Assembly: GCA_900708905.1 (NCBI GenBank)
Contig: CAADRB010000012.1
Span: forward strand, 2,595,394-2,659,393
Reading direction: 5' to 3'
Length of the DNA: 64,000 nt
Source: Hymenolepis diminuta
Lineage: Eukaryota > Platyhelminthes > Cestoda > Cyclophyllidea > Hymenolepididae
Below, piece after piece: positions 50,207 to 64,000 of this stretch. Position 1 is the first letter of the stretch. Each line of letters opens with the position of its first letter. The position numbers and the translations under genes were made by a program. The notes under the pieces were generated by a model, which was not told the origin of the DNA, searched no databases, and saw only the letters and a program-made list of their open reading frames with translations.

Positions 50207-53200
50207 ATCGACTGCAAATAACGACCACCTAAGGCACTTTGGATTTCCCGACTTTACCATTTCTTCTCTTTTCTTTACTGTAGGTGATTGAATCTTAATC
50301 TTTCAGTATCTTAAACGCTTATGCGCATGAGTGTGTGTAAAAGACTATGACGCCTTGTTTCAGATTCTTCACTTTTCTCTCTTTTGATCCTGTCCCGTTC
50401 CCCTGTCTAGGATAGTCGTTTTCCCACACTTTGCCTTGTGACCTCAACCGCTACCCTAAATGACGACTCCGCCCTCTCTTTCTTTGTGTATGTTTGCTTG
50501 CGTAAAAGTTAACAAGAAGTCCATTTGAGATGGATATAATTCAAGTTCTTCTTTGACCTCAAGTGTAGTCCTATTGTGAAAATGAGGTCAGGCCCTCGAT
50601 CTTTAGGGGGAGTGCATTTTAATCCAATCAGATGCGGGAGCCATAAGTATAAAACCCGGTTTTTGGCACATCTTGGAATCTGTGCTCGTCGACTTTATTT
50701 CTCTATCTATTTTCATCTGTGCCGTGCCAGTTGGTTCGTTCTAATTTTTTTGCAAATTGGTTTTAAGTAGTAAGAATTTTTCCCTTCGTGAAATATGATA
50801 TGACTAAGCGTGTGGACAATTATCGATCAGTCATTCAAGTTACAAATAGGTGTAAATTGCGAAAAATGAGAACCACGGTTTTGAGATGGTATGGTTTCAA
50901 CTAACTGAGTTAATCAGTCTGTTGTGACTTTAAATAAGGCAATTTCCTTTTCGATTAACATAGTGATCGTTTTGCACTGACTGAAACTGAATATCCGCTG
51001 GTTACCTATGCTAGTTTGATTTACTATTTACCATAGTTGAAACCTTAGAAAACAACTAGGAAATTTCATTGTTTTTGGATTTGTAATGATTTGTTATAAA
51101 TGGGATTCTGTGGTTGTCAATATCAACACGTGTTCGCATGTAGCTTACCTGCTGGATCTAATGCAAATGTTGGCGGTGAAATTGTCAATATCAATAAATA
51201 TAGAAATCCCTTCATTACTTGGAAAAGTGATCGATTAATGTTCGAACAAAGATGTATAGTTGTAAGAAGTACATTTTTCGAAGGGAGGGTTATTGAAATT
51301 TAATTCTGATATCTGTGGGAGTTTAGTTTAAATTTAATACGGTTAATAAGGATGTCAAGTTGGGAATTGCACCGGAAACCAATTTTTCATGATGACATTT
51401 TGCATGTACATGTATTTTCATAAACTCCTATTTCTATTTCGCAAAAGTGCACATTTGGAACGGTACCAACTGGGTAAGCTGGCGCCTACCCCATCTTCAC
51501 AGCTAAGTAGGGGTTATTTGATAAAGCTAAGGTACAAGGCTATTTTTCAGCCAGAGTAAATGCTATTTCTCCAGTAAGTGCAGTACTGGTCTAGAAAGGG
51601 TGACTTTCCAATTTATTTATTTAACTTTACATTGAATCAGTTGAAATTTTTAACTGTGATGAATTATTTACAATTTTCAATTAGGTTCTATTTTTGATTA
51701 TGTAGAAGAGTACATTAAGGAATAACTTATCAATAATCATAAAGTTGGTTATCTTTGAAGACGGGGATAAGTTATTGATGCAAAAAGTACAGTTTTAGTC
51801 GAAGTAAAGGCAACCTAAGATGCTTGGACTTAGATTTAACATATTTTCAATTATCCATTCGTTTTAATCCGCTGATGGTGGCACTAAGATTTGGAGATTC
51901 GTGAATGAACTCTCTGAACAGATTTGTTTTCTATAAAATTAACCAAAGGGTATGCTTGGAATTCCCACGTTCTGTGGAATACCCCTATTTTCAATCGACA
52001 TATTTCAATTTGGAAAATTGTATATTTATTCACTTCACACTGGTGGTAGATGCAGTAGCCTAAAGTGATATCAGGTAGTTTCACATTCATTTATGGTAAG
52101 TTTTGAATTCTTTTTATTGAAATCGAAGGCGATATTCCACTCCTCGCTTACAGTCTCGTTCGTGTTTCTAAGATGGATTTTGTATCGTATTGGGAACTGC
52201 GTACAAAACCCCAGGTAATCCGTCTGATGTAGTTCATATTGTTTTATATTATCCTTTATGATTTATTACAGAGACAAATTGGACACATTTGAGGGCAAGG
52301 AGAAGTATATTATACTCAAGTCGCTATGTCTCAAAGGAAGTTTATTATGTGGTCCGACAATGAGGGATCAGATACAATCATCACTAACCCATTTACCTCC
52401 CATTTGGAAATATTATTTATGGGTTCAAAACTCTACGATGCAAAATGATAATCAACATAGGGATTATGAAGGCGTTATCCACTGAATATATGCATTAGAT
52501 GATATATTTAGTAACAATAGTGTCTACATACAATTGCCTGTTATACAGCTTATTTTCATGCCTTATTTAATTAAGGAGAGGGGGGAGAGAACAGAGAATG
52601 GATACAATTAACACATGTGTTTTAACATATGTCATGAGATTTTCTTGTTGGCTGTTTGTTGGATTTCTTTCCATTCAAGAGAAAAATGTCCGAGGGACTT
52701 AGGGATTATTTTTAATATTTACCAAGCCCATCAAGAGGAGACTTGGAGTCTCTTTGATAAGAGTCTTACATTCTGCCATTTAACTCTTGGTTAATGCTAA
52801 TGCGCTAATCAATAATATTATTTCTTTGGGTGAACGGACGCATTTATAAGGGTATCATTTGGGGAAAGGGTAGGAAAGAATGTGTGTTGTTATTTTTTGC
52901 GGCTTTCACAAAGATCTTTGGAGGAGACTCCCTTTGAATTTAATCGCTCCTCCATTTATTAAATGATATGTTGAAATCATACACTCATGCTAATCTCGTC
53001 TTTGATCAAATGGAAATAAAATAATTGGAGTAACATGTGACTAAAGAAAGGAGATTTAAAATTAGATCAGGTTTCACAACGAATTACGTAGTTTTGATCC
53101 GAAGATATTGGTATTGTAAAATTGTATGCTCTTTTTCGTAATTTTCGAGTAATTGTCATTGTTGTAATGTTACAGATCAAATGAATTAATCGGCTGGAAT

Positions 53201-56200
53201 TCTACTTTTGATGAAATTAAATTTGAAAATTCTACAAATGGGAATGAATAATGCTCCTGAAAGGTAACAGAAGCTATCCATTTTACATTCTATCCATTTT
53301 ATCAGCGTACTTCTTGGAAACTTAAATCGCTCTAGATGCAACTAAGAGTACGTGGTGATTTGAATCAAGATCTATGATATCTTTTGGATTTCGGAAATGT
53401 AAGACAAATTTGTGTTACCTGTTATGGAAACTTAAATGGCTATATGGAATAAACCCATCATTAACAAGATAAGCTTGTCATGAAGTGAATGTGAAGCCCT
53501 ATACACGTTTTCAACTGCTGTGTCTTAATCCACAAGGTACTCAAACACAGAACGTTTGGCCTTGAGTTTCGCATGACAATTGACGGTGGTCTCTGTATCG
53601 ATCTGACCATGCACTTCCGTAATGATCCATAACCATCTTCTCACTCAAAATCAACTGGTTTCTGAACTTTCAAGAGTGCCCGCTCTATTCTCCTCCCTCA
53701 ACTTGATATAGTTATAATTGACTGAACTCGAATTAAATGCCAGAGATTGTTTTTTTCTCTTTTATAAGTAGGGTAGCAGTTGAAAGTGTAATGTTTGGAG
53801 TTAATTTTACTCTACGCTCTGCTTAAGTGACTGGCTTTGTCTAGGGTACCCGAATGCCGTTAAACAGTCTCAACATGTTGCGCCTAATAAGTTCATCTAG
53901 TCTTCGTACTGTTTCCTCATTGCAATACTTGAACCTCTTAGGTTAATGACCTTGGACTGGTGTGCAAGCTCTTAACCGCACTGCAAACTCATGTAAAATA
54001 ATATTCATTCAGTAACATACACTAGCACACTGGTTACTATCACTTGGAGAGATTCCCGCTGAACACACTTCTTAAAGAGACTTGGTGGTAGGAACCCGAC
54101 AAAGCAAGGCTAATAGCTGCAGTGTTTGTTTTGTCTGGGAATAATCAATTCCTACAAGTTGTCTCTAAGTTGCCCATCATCCTTATCAAGACGCGGGCGA
54201 GCATCGTTCCTGATAGTTCGGGAGTTGTGGACAAAACTGTTATCGTTTTGGCAGTGTTTTGTTCTCTGAACATCGAGACCATGATGACAACGTGTAGTCC
54301 TCTCTATAATGCCATTGTTTGATTAATAAAAGGCCTTGGGTTAACTGCAGTCCCATTTTAACCCCCCTCTCTCGGGCCTGACTCAAGTGTAGTCTAGTGA
54401 TATCTGGCGAACAGATATAGCAGTAGAGCTAGATGTCCTAGCAGTTCTACAACATGGATGAGGCATACCTTACAAAGTGGGCAACTGAGCAGTTACAAAA
54501 CTTGGGACTTATTCAACCACAAGATTCTCCTGTCAACGACATTGCCCGATTTTTCGCATTCAAAATGTTTGTGATTTTGACCGGGACCACAAAACCATAA
54601 TAATAAGAGCGGAGCTTCTAGGATCCGGTTTTAATTATTAAATAAGTGCGACCTAACTGAAGTACACCTTTGTTGATGTACCTTTTCAATAAGTTCACTT
54701 CCATCGAAACAAAAGGTCTGGTACCTTGAATTGGTAACTATTATTTCTCCGGCTGTACTTTAATAAAGTCTCGAACAGTAAAAGACTAAGATAATTGTTC
54801 AACCGACAGGTGCTGCGTGAAGTATTCTCCGTCAAGGATTATTGTACACTTGAAATTTCGACTCTTCAAATCGCCTTAATGTAATGGGATTTCTTCCCCA
54901 TTTTACCAGCATTTTGTATATGGGTTAGTAATCAGTGATGTATAAAAGAGACGTCGATGGAATTAAAAAAAAGGTGAATTTAATTCTTAAAAAAACTGTG
55001 TACATTTGTCACCATTTCACCTAAAACACTATTTTTGAGGCTATGTTTAGTGACAGAGAGGACAAATGATTGTTGGTGTATAATTACATGTAGTGTGACT
55101 GATTTTGCAATTGCACCTGGCACTTAGTCGTCTAATTGGAGTATGTGAAGTACATTTAAGTCCGTTTATTTGTAAAGGCAATGTATCTTATGCTAGCCAA
55201 TGCGGCCTTAGAAAAGACCGACACGATGAGATAGAAATGATTTTATGTTCGGTTGAAATGACTTTTAACTCATAAGCTCAGTTAGGAAAGTTTTCTGATG
55301 CTCGTCTTAGGTGGGGATGATTATTGGGGCAGCTTCCTAGTGGGCAAGTCTAATTTCTAATTCCTTTTATTTGAAAGACCTAACCAGTGACCATACTTTG
55401 TAATAAACATACATGCGTGCCGATATGATAATAATGGAGGAGCGATTAGAAAACGAGTTTGCTTTTTAGCTGGGAAACTTCTCAAGCTCATTAAAGAAAG
55501 TTTTGACAACACTTGATTTGAATAGAAAAAATATCCTGGAGTGGCACTTATGAGAAATTCATATTCTACTGTTCTTCTTATTGAATAAAATTAACCAGTA
55601 CGATTTTCCATCCGTATCACTGTACCATTGGCGCACATGTCTGTAGAACTTTAATTGAAAACTTTCGCTGATTTTCTATTATCATTCACACTCAATGGAT
55701 TCCCTACCGAATTGCTCCCACCGGTCTATTTTGATGTCACCTCTTCAGTTTCGTGACGGCGCATGCGTTTTATCAGCCAGCTCTTGGACATGTTGACTCT
55801 TAATACGGAGAGAGTGGGGCAATTTCTCGTCGTCCCACATCGTTAGAGGACCAACTGATAACTGACAACCTTCCGCAGGCCAAGCAAGCGTTCTAATTGT
55901 TATCTATGTGGCGACTGGGGCTACCACTAAATCTTAAGTATGTAATTCCAGCTGTAGCATTCAATTGAACACACATGGTGACCTTAATTTAGCCTATTTA
56001 ACACAACCTCGTTTCCACTCCCTTAGAGCTGGCGTTTGTTACTTTCCCTTTCAATTTTTGATCCTTCCTCTTTTTTCCCTATTGCAAATGGTTTTATACT
56101 CAGCAGCCTTCAAAATTGATGGATTCAGTTATCTCCAGATTATAAGGATGAAATGGAACCAATTTCTATTCAATCTCGATGGAAATCTGTTCGCATATTT

Positions 56201-58140
56201 GCTTACCATTCTTAATCAAATAAACGCATAAAATGGAGACTACAATATTAGTGGGTTTGTTATTTAACTGTCTCGGTGAATATTGATTGAAAATTTCACA
56301 ATTTGTTTTGATTTTTACTCTTTTGATGTGTGCAAAAGTACCGCTCATCGTGAGGACAACATTAAGAGAATGAAAATACTCGTACGGTACTTCATCTAAT
56401 ATTGAAGAGCAAATCCGGATACATTTAAAAGTTTTCTACTGAAAACAATGTAAATAAAACCGGAGTACGGTTAAATATTAATTTTTAAATTTTCTCTATA
56501 ATTAATCTATGTATCAAGGATAAGAAAGGCGAAATTTTAATACCTAAGAGCTCCAGAAAAACCTCCTTTATTTAAGCTCATATTTCATCGGATTTTCTGC
56601 GTTTCTAACTTTCATATTGCATCACCCTTTTACCTCAATCTTTTTCGGAAAGAAGTGTCCTAATAATTATTTGTTAATAATATTAAGTGGCAATGAGATT
56701 TGACAGTTGGCTCATCATTTTGTGGCAGCGTTATAGCCCGAATTGATTGTTTATCTTGGTTGATTTCACGTTTCTTATCATGTCAATGGCTTTGTATGGA
56801 GCAAAAATGACGACTAAATTTATACTATTTCATAATCAACTGCCGGACAATTTACCTTTTCCAGTCGTTTGTGGGTGAGTGTGCTTTTATCGTTCAGTCG
56901 GTGACTTTGTCTTGCGTCAAAGAAAACATCGATATTCATTATAATTCCCCTGCCGATTGAAGCGATACATTTCTTACGCTTATATTAAGCAAAGAAATAA
57001 CTTCTTGGAGTTCCTCCATCAGTCTTAACCAGCGTTGTTTACCGGATATGCTCCGAAAAATATCGAGCCTTCAGACCTTGAAGATACGTACGTTGATGAT
57101 ATGTAGTCGACTAAACTGAAATTCATAACTCCTAAAGTTATTTAGGAAAACCAACACATATCTAATTTCGAGGAATAACGTCATAGAGTCTCTCTTTTGA
57201 GAAACTCGCAGCTAGATTTAAATAGACGGGCACGTTAACCACTGCACCGGAAGGAAAGAAATTCGTAATATTTTCCTAGCATTTTAAAAAGAAGGAATGA
57301 ACTGGGATCCTGGTGACTCACTGAGAAGAAACTATCATCTCTTTGGACCATTCGTAATCGTTATTGGTAGTCAAGGAATTAGCAAGCTTTGTGTGGGGAT
57401 TATCGATAGATCTGAAATTCAACATTATTGCTATCCATGGCAAAATTAATATGTTTTAATTTATAATCATGGATAGAATATAAATAAAAATGACAGCAGA
57501 AGCAGTTCAAGGAGCGTCTGAAGGGTTTAGAATGAGGAGTAAATCAAAACTCAAAAACCTTATTGTATTTGGAATCGTCAAGTTGTCTACAAATTTAATT
57601 TGTTCTATACTTCATAAGATGTTTTATCATTTCTCTATCTTCATAAAGAAATTCAGGACGACTAGATTCTTATGCTCTTTCACAACCACCCTTTTTACAC
57701 AAATATTTTAAGAGTCATTTATAGGACAAGGGATTTTGCCAGTTGATACTTTATCTGTGTATTTGTGGTGTTCAGTTCGCCAGTGTCCCTCCGTCTCATT
57801 TGCTCACAGTCGAAGACAAAGGCTCCAAGCCTGTGATTCCTCTTTTTCTCATACCTTTAAGTTGCGGATGCATTTTCTATTAGGGTTCGGTCAGTTTATC
57901 GTGTTATTTCTTCGCTCTTAAAGGATAAAAAACACTACTTGCAAATTACAGATTATGCCAACAAATAGCTCCATAAGATGGGAATCAGCACTGCCCATTC
58001 TTATGAAATTTGTGAATTCAGGTATATGCATTCCTCTACTTTAAGTTGAATATACGAAAATTCAAGCAAATACAAATTTTAGTTCCAAAATTATTCATTA
58101 GTCACATTCTTGATAAAAATAAGTTGATTTTTCATCTTTA
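50207..58140. other. Intergenic, no gene recognised
   Basis: About 7.9 kb. The first kilobase probably contains the ELOVL 3' UTR; an AATAAA is at 51193-51198, nearly 1 kb past the stop. An open stretch at about 52127-52213 ends in a good donor (cag|gtaatc) but has no recognisable family or partner exon. tRNA-like fragments occur on the minus strand at about 53935-53990 and 57225-57255. Everything else is AT-rich sequence with short chance frames. Confidence 0.45.
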
Positions 58141-58490
58141 CATCCTTATGACACAAACCCCTATCTGTCATGTCCAGACGAGCCTATCCTTCCTTTTCTA
58201 CAACTGCCCCGTTTCACTTAAAGGTACTCTGCACTCAATCCTCACGCACGTCCTTAACCAAGTGATTCATATTAACGGTGTTTGTATTTCCACTCACACA
58301 CACACACACACACACATACAGACACACCCTTGTCAGTTATCTGTTCGTGTGCTTCCTTCTATTCACCTCCTCCCCTCTCTCATCTCTCTTACTCTCTCGA
58401 ATCTTCATCGTGGTTTATTCAATATACTTTGGTCTACGCAATTCTTTGTGTTCTACTTTTTGGAACTGTTATTTGGTGTGGTTAGCTCTG
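58141..58490 (+). repeat. Dispersed repeat R3, copy 2, with a (CA)n expansion
   Basis: Matches 16772-17113 over its length. It differs by a CA microsatellite (about 58292-58318) inserted where copy 1 has unique sequence. The 161-codon open frame across this copy (58046-58531) is low-complexity (His/Thr and Ser/Leu runs) and not shared with copy 1, so it is not treated as a gene. Confidence 0.6.
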
Positions 58491-61400
58491 GCCATAGTCT
58501 TAGTTTCTATAATCAAGATCTGATTCATTAGTTCCTACTATTTGCTACAGCACTCCTTCTCCAGATGGTATGTTTGATAATTACCTGTTGATTTAGTGGT
58601 TGCAGATTAAGGATTCGGCATCTAAAACACCTTTTCACCGGCCATTTTTGCTTTATATGCATTGAACTGTATACATGTTCATGAAACTTTACATTTTCCC
58701 ATTTCCGATGATGCATTTATGGATAATCTTTAAATTTGTCCAGAGATTAATTTATAAACTTAATCTGCATACTTCAAACAGAATTGGTTTTACCTGCTTT
58801 TACTTCCTAGATTACTAAATTTGGATGTCAGTGGGTATTTCCACTGAATAGATTTACAATGCTCAAAGTATTTAACTCAATAAACGCTTTAATTCTTGAA
58901 AGTCGATAATTTAGTGGGTTCTTATAAATATTGTTATGACTGTAAACAATGTGTATTAAAGTGTTGCATCTAAAAACCACTAAATTCTAAAACTTGTGTG
59001 TGAACTCACCTCATTTCCACAAAAGAATTGCGTCACAAGTGAACACGTAACACAAGCCTCTTAAGATTTCACAAAACCTCAATTAACTCACGTTTTAAAG
59101 TTTACGTGGGCGCGGTAAACTTATCAAAGATTGTTCAATTTATTCACATTTGAGTAACGATATTGAAAAAGGGATTCAACTACCAATTAATTTGATTTGA
59201 GAGTTCAGTTGATCTATCGTTTGTAAATTAGAAATAACATAAGTCGTTAGGAGTTAGTGTATTATCCTGTTGTCATATTCGCAAGCTTTCACTAGATAAC
59301 GAATCCAAAATTCTAAAGACGGGGGAAGCACTACCACGCAATTTTTTAAACATGGTCAAATAATAACAATCATTAATAGCTGCAATATATGACAGATTAA
59401 GTGTTTTGATGGTTAGTAATTGTAGGAACCCAATATTGAATACTAAACAGTGCATAATCGCCAAATATTGTTATTTTAACTATTCATTAAGCTAAAGCTT
59501 TGATTGAACAAGAAAATGAGCAGTTATCAATAATTTACATCATCGGAAACGGTTTTCTTTAAAAAACTTGATCATTTTTTCCCTTGCAGTTACTATCTAA
59601 GCACTAAATATTCACTTCGCTTATTGTTGTTCGTTACATGATAACTCTATTCCTATAACTTCTATCAGCTAAGAAGTCCCTCCGGGCGATGCTTGGTAAT
59701 GCACAGGGATATCATCGAATTATTCTCTATCATTATATGAGGGCTAATTTTGAATATATGGGGTGACTGAACGTAATTTCCTTTAAACATTTAAAAACGC
59801 ACCAAGTTATTGGCTCACAATGTAGTTTGCAGACCAGTTACTGGTGGATCAGTACGGAACGACGGTGTTGCTGAAATCTCTGAACCACAGGCTATATAAT
59901 GGTGTTCTAAGCAGAATTCCTATGAATGTGTCGAATTTGCAAGAAAAGCTCATGTGGCATGCGTTCATCTCGTGTTTTGTTTCATAGAAACTGTTAAACA
60001 CAAAATTTTTTGAATAGAAGTAGAAAAATACTACTTAAAACATCTCAGGGGATAATGACAGTATGGTGTTGAACTAGAGTGATGTATATTTGAGCACTAA
60101 AGGGAGAATGATACGTTTGGGGTGCATCACAGTAATAAAACTTGAAGCACTCCTATTTCTACCATTACTACCATTCTTAGATGATTTCTAAAGCGGTCTG
60201 GTTTTAAATTATCGGCTATCTTATGAGATGGATCTAAATTGTAAATAGCTTAAATGCTGAATGAGTTTTATTTGAAATTTAATTTCGATTAGGAAAGTTC
60301 AAGTGATAGGCACAAATCTAGAGGAATACTTCAGGCTTGATAGACAAAGATTGACGCCAAATGGAATACCACCAAGAAGGGCGGAGGAGCCTTGATAATT
60401 AAATTAATTTTATCTGCAGTGCGCCTCTCAAGCAATTGCTGTTGTAACAGTAAATTTTCTTTTGTCCTTAAAAATAGGCTTAGGCTTTCTACATAGTTAC
60501 TATAACAACAGCAAAGCTTATTGATTTAAACAAAATTAAGAGAATGACGGTATAAGCTGCAAGTTTTTTCACAATTCACAAATTCTGCTCGCAAATCGAT
60601 CGAGGAATTTGAGTTGTGTTGAATATTAAATGGCTTAAAGTTGGAATCAGTTGAGTAATTCGCTATTTACGTTACGATGCTTTATATTAATTTAAAATTG
60701 AATGTATTCCTTTTCCGTTAACCGCTTTGACTGAAGAGCAATCTATCAGTACAGTAAAACTGTAATGCCCCCTTCGTATTTCAATATCGTCTTTGTATTA
60801 ATACTAAAGTTCAATAACCCTAGTTAATGTTACGACAATATTATATTAAATTTGGCCAGTAATCCTTTGTTTTTAATTAAATTCGAAATGTAATTAAATG
60901 TAATTCACTCCAAGTAGTGAGAATCGGTCAGAATTTATTATGTATTATGAAATAAGACATGCAAGGACACAATATGGAATAAGAGCCGCTAATAGAAAAT
61001 AATATGGAGTGAGAATAGGAAATAGCAAACCCTATTTGCTTTGGAAACCAGTGACATTTATAAGACATTGGTAGCAATTTAAAAGTCCGTTTTTATAAAT
61101 TCAATTTTTTGTCTTGGCGCTCTGCTGTCAAGGGCAATTTATACAAATTCATCCGCTGCGGTCAAGGTGCTGACTTGTTATCTGAGAACGAAGAGCTTAC
61201 TTATTTTATAGGTTATAGTTTTGTGAAGGAATCGTATTTTAATATTAATATTCGGAACGATCGGCAAACACGATTCTGTATTTATACACTTTGGTCTTCT
61301 GATAAAAAGAGCACAATGGAAACAGTTTCTCAATATCGTCAGTTCTATGTTTTGCACCAATTCCTGACCTATCAATCGATATCCATAAGCTCACATTGGA

Positions 61401-62804
61401 CTCAGCCTCAAGGGACAGCCTATATCTATCCCATTTGTCTTAATATTGGGTCATCTAGTTAGTACGCGATATATTTGATAATCTTGAAAAATATAGTAAT
61501 GTGAAAGACAAAAAGATTATCAAGTATCGATACCGGGATATGAATTTTATTTACAATCATGTTGGATGCTGATTGATAAGAAGTTGAGGAGTTTTGTCAT
61601 TTCCCTCTGTATAACCTTCCCCAAATCTGCTACACTTATAATTTAAAATTTATTTGTGTTAAATTAACTCCATATTGGGGTGGAATTGTTATGTTCAAAT
61701 TGAGTTTTACATAGATAAATAATGTCAATCAAGTCGCTCTTTTCTGTTTCATTAATTTTTATTGTACTTTAGAATGTGTTATGTATTTACTATAAATAGA
61801 GATGACGTATTAACAAATTAACTCAGAGTTATAATTACCTCGGGTTTTGAAGAATAATCTTTTTCACAATTAGGCTTTCAAATATCTATTTATATAGAAC
61901 TGACAGATAATATTGTTTTTCTTCCTCAATGCTTTCTCCGTCCAGAAATCTTTATCCTTAATTTGGAAACTCTCAAGAGGAAGATTAACTTTGGTCTTAT
62001 CCGGACAATGAGAAGAATCAAGCTATCTGTGACAGTCTTATGATCCGACCATAAAGACGCTGGTGTACGTCGCATTCGCCATTATCCATCTGTGGTGCAA
62101 TAAAGACCCAACCTTATCTTCCTGCTAGTGTCGTGTCTATTAGAGGAAAAAAATAACGAAACAAGTTGACAAATAATTAAATCGTTAAGTGATAAATTAG
62201 AGCTGGGCGCCGCAAATATGAAATCATTTAGAAACCCGGGGGACAATTCCTGGAATTTGGCCAAGAATTAAGGGGTGCTCAACCTTGATCCAAAAATCAA
62301 AGATGCCCAAACCTTAATTTCTTTTCGATTCCTTCTCTTAGTCCGTATTGGACTGCATTATTTTTCTCTTAGTTCAAGTATTTTCAAACGATGAAAAAAG
62401 CGCATCGCTGTGGGTAATGATTAAAAAGACACTTCGGGTAAAAAACGAAAGCTTCGATCGCAAGAAAATGACCAAATTAAGGTAAGACGAAGACCCCAAA
62501 GGGAACCGTTAGGATGAAATTGCAAATTAAAATGTGGCTGTCTTTCAACTATCTCGAACTCTTTTAACTTTCCACATTAATTGATTTTCCAGTCTGAGGA
62601 ACTTGCTTGGGATCCTATCAGTTATTAAATTGACTTATTTAAAGTCAATTTGATTAGTTAACGGGAGCATAATCGACAAATGACTCCCACTTATTACTAA
62701 TTATATTGAACTCACTGCCTTACTATTTGGTAATAAACTCTCTCAACCATAAGTCCAATTTCTTTACACTTCTACGGTAAAAATCTCTAATCATGTGCCG
62801 CAAC
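58491..62804. other. Intergenic, no gene seen
   Basis: About 4.3 kb of AT-rich sequence. The longest frame (61109-61462, 117 codons) starts at an unremarkable TTG, contains no motif and lacks a splice context. I regard it as chance. Confidence 0.5.
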
Positions 62805-62873
62805 NNNNNNNNNNNNNNNNNNNNNNNNNNNNNNNNNNNNNNNNNNNNNNNNNNNNNNNNNNNNNNNNNNNNN
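62805..62873. other. Assembly gap (69 N)
   Basis: A run of 69 undetermined bases. Flanking sequences do not overlap or look repetitive, so the true gap length is unknown. Confidence 0.99.
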
Positions 62874-64000
62874 GTGGAAGGCGAGTGCCATCATTGCTTG
62901 ATTGAACAATTTTGATCAATTCATTAGGGTTGTCTTTTAAGTCACCCTGAGCGAAATATAGTGAGCTCTGGTGCATTTAAGATGACTGCCAATCTCATCT
63001 ACGTGGTCTTGGATGTGAAGAGATATAGGTAAATCAAAGTGCCCTTCAATTAACTCAACTGGTCAGCAAGTCCTAAATATTGAGAATAGGACCTCATCTA
63101 AAAACCCGGAGATCAAGTCATAAAAATTGAGTTTTGGAACATTTGGATATTGCAAAATCAATTGCATCCCTTATGAAAAGTAGACGCCTCAGCGCTTCCA
63201 GAATTCGAATAAAGTAAGACTTGAATTGGCGACTTCACAATATGCTCCTATTCGACTCCCGCTTCGTCTCTTAATGGACTACTCTGCTGTTTCATTTGTG
63301 CCGTCCCAAGAATGCAGCTTTTAACATTTTGTGCATTATTGTGGTAATTATAAGCATAATAATTCAAACACTCCGGATCAGTGTAGTTGGTCTAAAATTA
63401 GAGGGATAAATCAAGTTACTAATAACTTGGAAGAGTTTGAATGAGTCCGGGAAGCCACTCCAAAATGTTTCAGCAATATATCCATGTGTGTATTCTATGG
63501 TTCTGGTTACAAGGTTGTTGAGATTCGCAATTCCTATCACTTCACATTATTAGCGTTCTTATGACCGGTTACTACGAATGAAATGGGAAAGACGAACTCC
63601 TCATTATAACTATTGGTCGATTACTATTGAATCCAAATAGAAAATATAAATCCATTTCTTTTTTTGCTCGTTGAGGATAGTATATTTCGAATAAATGTCT
63701 TCATCACATAAAACACATCGTTAGGTTTTTATTACATGGTAGCACTTAATTTTACGCAAAAATTTAGTTTTTTTAAAAGTAATATGTCCAGCTAAGCTGT
63801 TGTAAAATAAATCGTGCAACATTTAAACAAATTGAATCTCTCTCGATCTTTTATATTCATACTTGAGAAATTCTTGTGCTTGTTTTACTTCCTTTTCAAT
63901 TTGAGTATTATACTCAATATTTCACTCAAAGTAGTAAAATTTTACTATTTACTGATGGTAATAAATGCAATACATGAAGTTAAACAACATTTATCAAACA
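62874..64000. other. Intergenic, no gene seen
   Basis: AT-rich sequence to the window edge with short frames only and no recognised element. Confidence 0.5.

Noticed and set aside
52127..52213. Possible isolated exon ending in a good GT donor
   Set aside because: No recognisable family and no compatible neighbouring exon, and it overlaps a motif that recurs elsewhere, so repeat sequence is more likely.
58046..58531. 161-codon open frame with His/Thr repeats
   Set aside because: Created by a CA microsatellite inside repeat R3. The other R3 copy has no such frame.
61109..61462. 117-codon open frame on the plus strand
   Set aside because: No motif, no domain-like pattern, no splice partner and a non-ATG start. 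Frames of this length are expected by chance in six frames of 64 kb.

Overview
The window is eukaryotic, AT-rich, and made of split genes separated by long stretches in which I see no coding signal. Very short introns (39-75 nt) next to kilobase introns, fragments of a Ty3/Gypsy-type retroelement, and the way the proteins diverge from vertebrate orthologs suggest a parasitic flatworm (cestode or trematode). That placement is inference. No rRNA, intact tRNA, CRISPR or prokaryotic feature was seen.

Layout. 1-257: GC-rich end of a hAT-type DNA transposon, cut by the window edge. 12235-22563 (+): eight-exon gene for a secreted protein with a signal peptide, a basic linker and an endostatin domain, but no collagen Gly-X-Y repeat. 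25986-32346 (+): ten-exon gene for the mitochondrial pyruvate dehydrogenase E2 subunit (DLAT), with three introns under 50 nt and one probable GC-AG intron. 33278-38128 (-): thirteen-exon gene for the nucleotide-excision-repair endonuclease XPG/ERCC5, convergent with DLAT; one intron has AT-AC ends and a textbook U12 5' splice site. 42900-44560: decayed, internally deleted Gypsy-type retroelement. 47873-50206 (+): two-exon gene for a very-long-chain fatty acid elongase (ELOVL family) behind a GC-rich promoter with paired CCAAT boxes. 50207-64000: no gene recognised, one repeat copy and an assembly gap.

Three pairs of dispersed repeats occur: 2511-2837 with 19190-19505 (inverted), 23325-23545 with 23861-24170, and 16772-17113 with 58141-58490. 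The four genes do not form a functional unit: they cover extracellular matrix or signalling, mitochondrial carbon metabolism, DNA repair and lipid synthesis. All four exon models were built by eye from splice consensus, phase and family alignment. Each sums to a whole number of codons: 273, 507, 883 and 324 aa.

The most interesting signals are the probable minor-spliceosome intron in XPG, the stand-alone endostatin gene with dibasic sites before the domain, the GC-AG intron and micro-introns of DLAT, and the hAT terminus that looks compositionally foreign.
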